Notes under the pieces: generated by a model | The model's input: the letters and a program-made list of their open reading frames with translations, nothing else | Databases searched by the model: none | What the model was told of the DNA's origin: nothing | NCBI GenBank assembly: GCA_034620365.1 | Contig: JAQGEQ010000299.1 | Location: forward strand, 806,001 to 870,000 | Length of the DNA stretch: 64,000 nt | Reading direction: 5' to 3' | Source: Pegea sp. RAD2-039 | Taxonomy: Eukaryota > Chordata > Thaliacea > Salpida > Salpidae | Program-made: the position numbers and the translations under genes | Shown: positions 61,196 to 64,000 of the stretch, in pieces | Position numbering within the stretch: the stretch's first letter is position 1 | Layout: every line of letters begins with the position of its first letter

Positions 61196-64000
61196 AACAA
61201 GATTATCTACTACTAAAATAATACTATATAGCTTAGATAATTTCCAAAAAGGTGTTAATATATAACTGCTTAATTAAAACAATAAGATATTCAAATTATA
61301 TTCTAACACACTTAAGAATTTTGAAAAACTAAAAACTATCATTTATCTATTATTAAAACAGCTCTTTTACTTTATTTTATAACATTTTATGAATTCATCC
61401 AAAAACAAAGTAACATTTTTATCAAATTGAATACGATTTCTATCAAAATAAATCAGCTCAATATTTGATTTTGAAATAAAACAAACTAAAGATCTTATGA
61501 ATATAAATGCAGCATTTCATAAAACTGTATGCACAAAGACAAGTCAAAAATAAATGTTTTGATAAAGTATTGATATGTTTAAGTTACATATTAAAGTAAA
61601 ATATCTAAGCACAAAAAACTTGATTACTAAAAGTAAAAATAATTAAAATTTAACGAGTAATCTACTAAATATTAATAGTAACTCTTTATTACAAAAATTA
61701 AAGAACATTTTAAATACAGCTTTCTGACAGCATTATCCCATTATTCGACAAATAATAGATAAACAAATCAGCATATTTCAAACGTAGGCAAACACAGTTT
61801 AGCACGTATTAGGCAAATTTTCGTAGATTATGTTACATTTGGTGAATTTCCAAAAATAAAAACATTGCGAATAACTAACGCGTAAAAGATATTAGCTATA
61901 ATAAAATCGAAAAAATCTTTCTTGAGTCCGGGAATTCCCTAAAATATTTCAGCTAAATTTTAAATAAATCATTTTTAGATTATGTATATAATAAAATGTT
62001 AATTAATATTAAATTATTAAGAAAATTTTGTTTGTGTAATTTCTAGAATTTAGAAACTTTTCTTGAAGTAAACAGTCAACAGTAGTTTTTACGTTTGATA
62101 AAGATACAAAAGTTGTATACCTTAGCTAAAGCATAAGATGACGAGTCGAGTTTATATAGTAAAAATTTCTTTGCTCAATATCGATTAATCACTACAAGCA
62201 GAAAAGTTCAAGTTAAAAACATGTTTAGTCCTTAACAGATATGCTTGAAAGAAATATGATTGGGGTTTGTAGTATTTTAACGTAAAATACTGGAGTGAGT
62301 ATGATGAATATTATTAAAACTTTGGATTACCAAAGATTATATTTGGCACAATACGAGCCTTGGTTTGATAAATATTTAAAGAGTATTTTCAACTTAAACT
62401 CTATTAAAATTTGAAAAGATTTTTTCACAGCAAATAATTTCAAGTAAAATAGGAAAAAATAGCTTTCAAGCTTATTAGACAATAAACGGTCACTCACATA
62501 AAAATTGAAACACTATCTGAAAATATCTGAGTTGTCTATGCTTGAATTTTGTAGCTTGTGAAATCTCAAGTTTGTTCATTATTTTAGAAGAATTCACGTC
62601 GCCAGTAAAGTTATCATTAAAATTGCTTTAATTGTAGCGTTTTAAAATATAAACTTTACCAAAAATATCAATTTTATTACTCTTTATTATCCATAATTGA
62701 ACGTATATTAAGCCATTAAACGAAATATTTGACTTATGGCTACTAGGGAAGGTGCTTTGTTGTGGATACCTCAAGAAAACAAATGTAAAGCACTTTCAAC
62801 CACTTGGCGTAAAAATTTCTTGTAAGATAAGTTTTTTTTTTCTTGAGAAGTTTTCACATACCAAAGTGCCAAACCAACCCCAATTAATTATTAATTATCT
62901 AATTACTGTACTGATAGATATACTAGGATCGTTAGTTTTTAAATCAAAACTCTTACGACTTTGCAAGATGACAAGAAGTTGAGGTTCTGAAAAATTAGTG
63001 GTTTATGAAGTAGTAATCAAAGGATATGTCTTTTAAACAGAGTAACTTTTAAAGTTAATAAATAAAGAGCAAAAATATTCTTGAGAAAAAATTATCATAA
63101 AGACCTGTTAAGTTAGTTAGATATAAAAACTCATTTACAAAACTGGTGAGTATACAGATACGCTGTCATTTATAACAAAATCTATAACAAAGACAGATAT
63201 GAAGAGCTTTTGTTTGAGCTTGTTTTGAAAGCTTATCGAAAACATGTTTATAAGATTTATATAAAATTGTTTGTTTCAAATAATATATTGAATTAGTTAT
63301 GAACTAACTAATGAAGTGTTATAAAAAGTTCCATGATAAATTAGTTGCTGATATTCTTTCAGATTTATTCCCTTTTATATTTAGCTTTTTATCTGGTTAG
63401 CTAACATTTCAAAATGTTAAAATAGAATATGACGTTTGGAAAACATGAATTAATTATTACCATTTTGTTTTTCAAAGACTATTTTTAGAGTACTTTACAT
63501 TTATTCTTATAACTACCTATTGATTTACTGTAAAATGTAGCTATTAGGGCATAAAGGAAAGCTGTAATTAATCAAGTAGCTGAAAAATTTAAAATTGGTT
63601 GAGCTGATTATCTTGAGTTCACTCTCCTAAAAACTAAATTTTATACTTTTTTATAATTAGTATTTAATTATTATTTAAATATTTGACAAATAATTTATAG
63701 AAATCAATATAATTTTTAATCAGATTTAGTTTTCCATTAAGCTTTAGAAGGTTCAAAATAATTAATAGATTAAAATTATAAATAATCTATTGTCAATATA
63801 GATCCAAATGATTATGTATTCTGTAATCCAAGATTTTTTTAACAATAGCTTTCTTTAACTCTTATCAAGTTTCCCTATTTCTGTAGAACGCATATTTCAA
63901 TTTTTAATTTCAATTAAAATAAAGTTGAAGCTTTCTTTAAACAGCTTTTAATTGGCTACCAAATAAGAATAAGAGGTACATGTAAATATCTTTTCACTTT
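61196..64000. other. TMEM62 5' flank and gene-poor right end
   Basis: A TTATTTTAG acceptor motif (reverse-strand AG at 61213-61214) lies 17 bases before the TMEM62 ATG. The rest is AT-rich. One exon-like stretch at 62734-62823 is listed separately. Nothing else was recognised. Confidence 0.55.
62734..62823 (+). CDS. Possible isolated first coding exon, unidentified
   Basis: An ATG near 62734-62738 opens MATREGALLWIPQENKCKAL and continues through STTWRKNF to a strong donor (TTGTAAGA, GT near 62822). An acceptor-like T-rich AG follows near 62847, but the frame then stops after about 14 codons (SFHIPKCQTNPN). Amino-acid composition looks coding-like, unlike its surroundings, but I do not recognise a family. 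It could be the first exon of a gene continuing past the window, a remnant, or chance. Confidence 0.22.

Noticed and set aside
62748..62780. Third copy of the 75-base hairpin element
   Set aside because: Only AGGTGCTTT and a short similar string match; the stem and tail are absent.

Overview
This window is nuclear DNA of a small invertebrate animal. The DNA is strongly AT-rich, coding sequence is cut by many spliceosomal introns (the shortest about 45-50 bases, the longest above 1 kb), and the genes are metazoan: SART3, SLC6 and SLC22 transporters, RB1CC1/FIP200, a SAMD10/12 (aveugle) protein, RYBP/YAF2, VPS28 and TMEM62. The phylum cannot be fixed from the sequence alone. Possible spliced-leader acceptors, short introns and AT-richness would fit a flatworm, mesozoan, acoel or similar lineage, but this is inference. 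Exon boundaries were worked out by hand from GT/AG sites, codon phase and family similarity. Almost all junctions are phase-consistent; two places in FIP200 and the start of the CINP-like gene are less certain.

Layout: 1-2768 (+) 3' two thirds of a SART3-like splicing factor gene; 3645-8281 (-) complete 14-exon SLC6 transporter, convergent with SART3; 8282-16223 gene-poor; 16224-21534 (-) complete 10-exon SLC22 organic-ion transporter; 21535-25974 gene-poor; 25975-26436 (-) divergent, intron-containing histone H2B variant; 26437-31289 gene-poor with decayed coding-like tracts; 31290-39765 (+) complete ~24-exon RB1CC1/FIP200 autophagy gene; 39766-43713 gene-poor; 43714-47672 (+) tight cluster of SAMD12/aveugle-like, CINP-like and RYBP/YAF2-like genes; 50849-52790 (-) VPS28; 52791-57036 gene-poor with a retroelement-like scrap; 57037-61195 (-) TMEM62 metallophosphoesterase; 61196-64000 essentially empty.

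Functionally there is no single pathway, but FIP200 (autophagy initiation) and VPS28 (ESCRT-I) both belong to the autophagy/endolysosome system. The most striking non-coding structure is in intron 5 of FIP200: a 29-base tandem array carrying eight TCACGTGA palindromes, matching the CLEAR/E-box sites bound by MiT/TFE factors in other animals. More copies of the octamer lie in two other FIP200 introns and between VPS28 and TMEM62.

Other points of interest: all nine genes whose 5' end is visible have a T-rich 3' splice-acceptor motif 2-33 bases before the ATG, as expected for spliced-leader trans-splicing or systematic 5'UTR introns; CINP and RYBP are only 126 bases apart with no poly(A) signal between them; a 75-base hairpin element occurs twice, 38 kb apart; the SLC6 transporter lacks a normally invariant Asn of the Na1/chloride site; and the H2B is very divergent.
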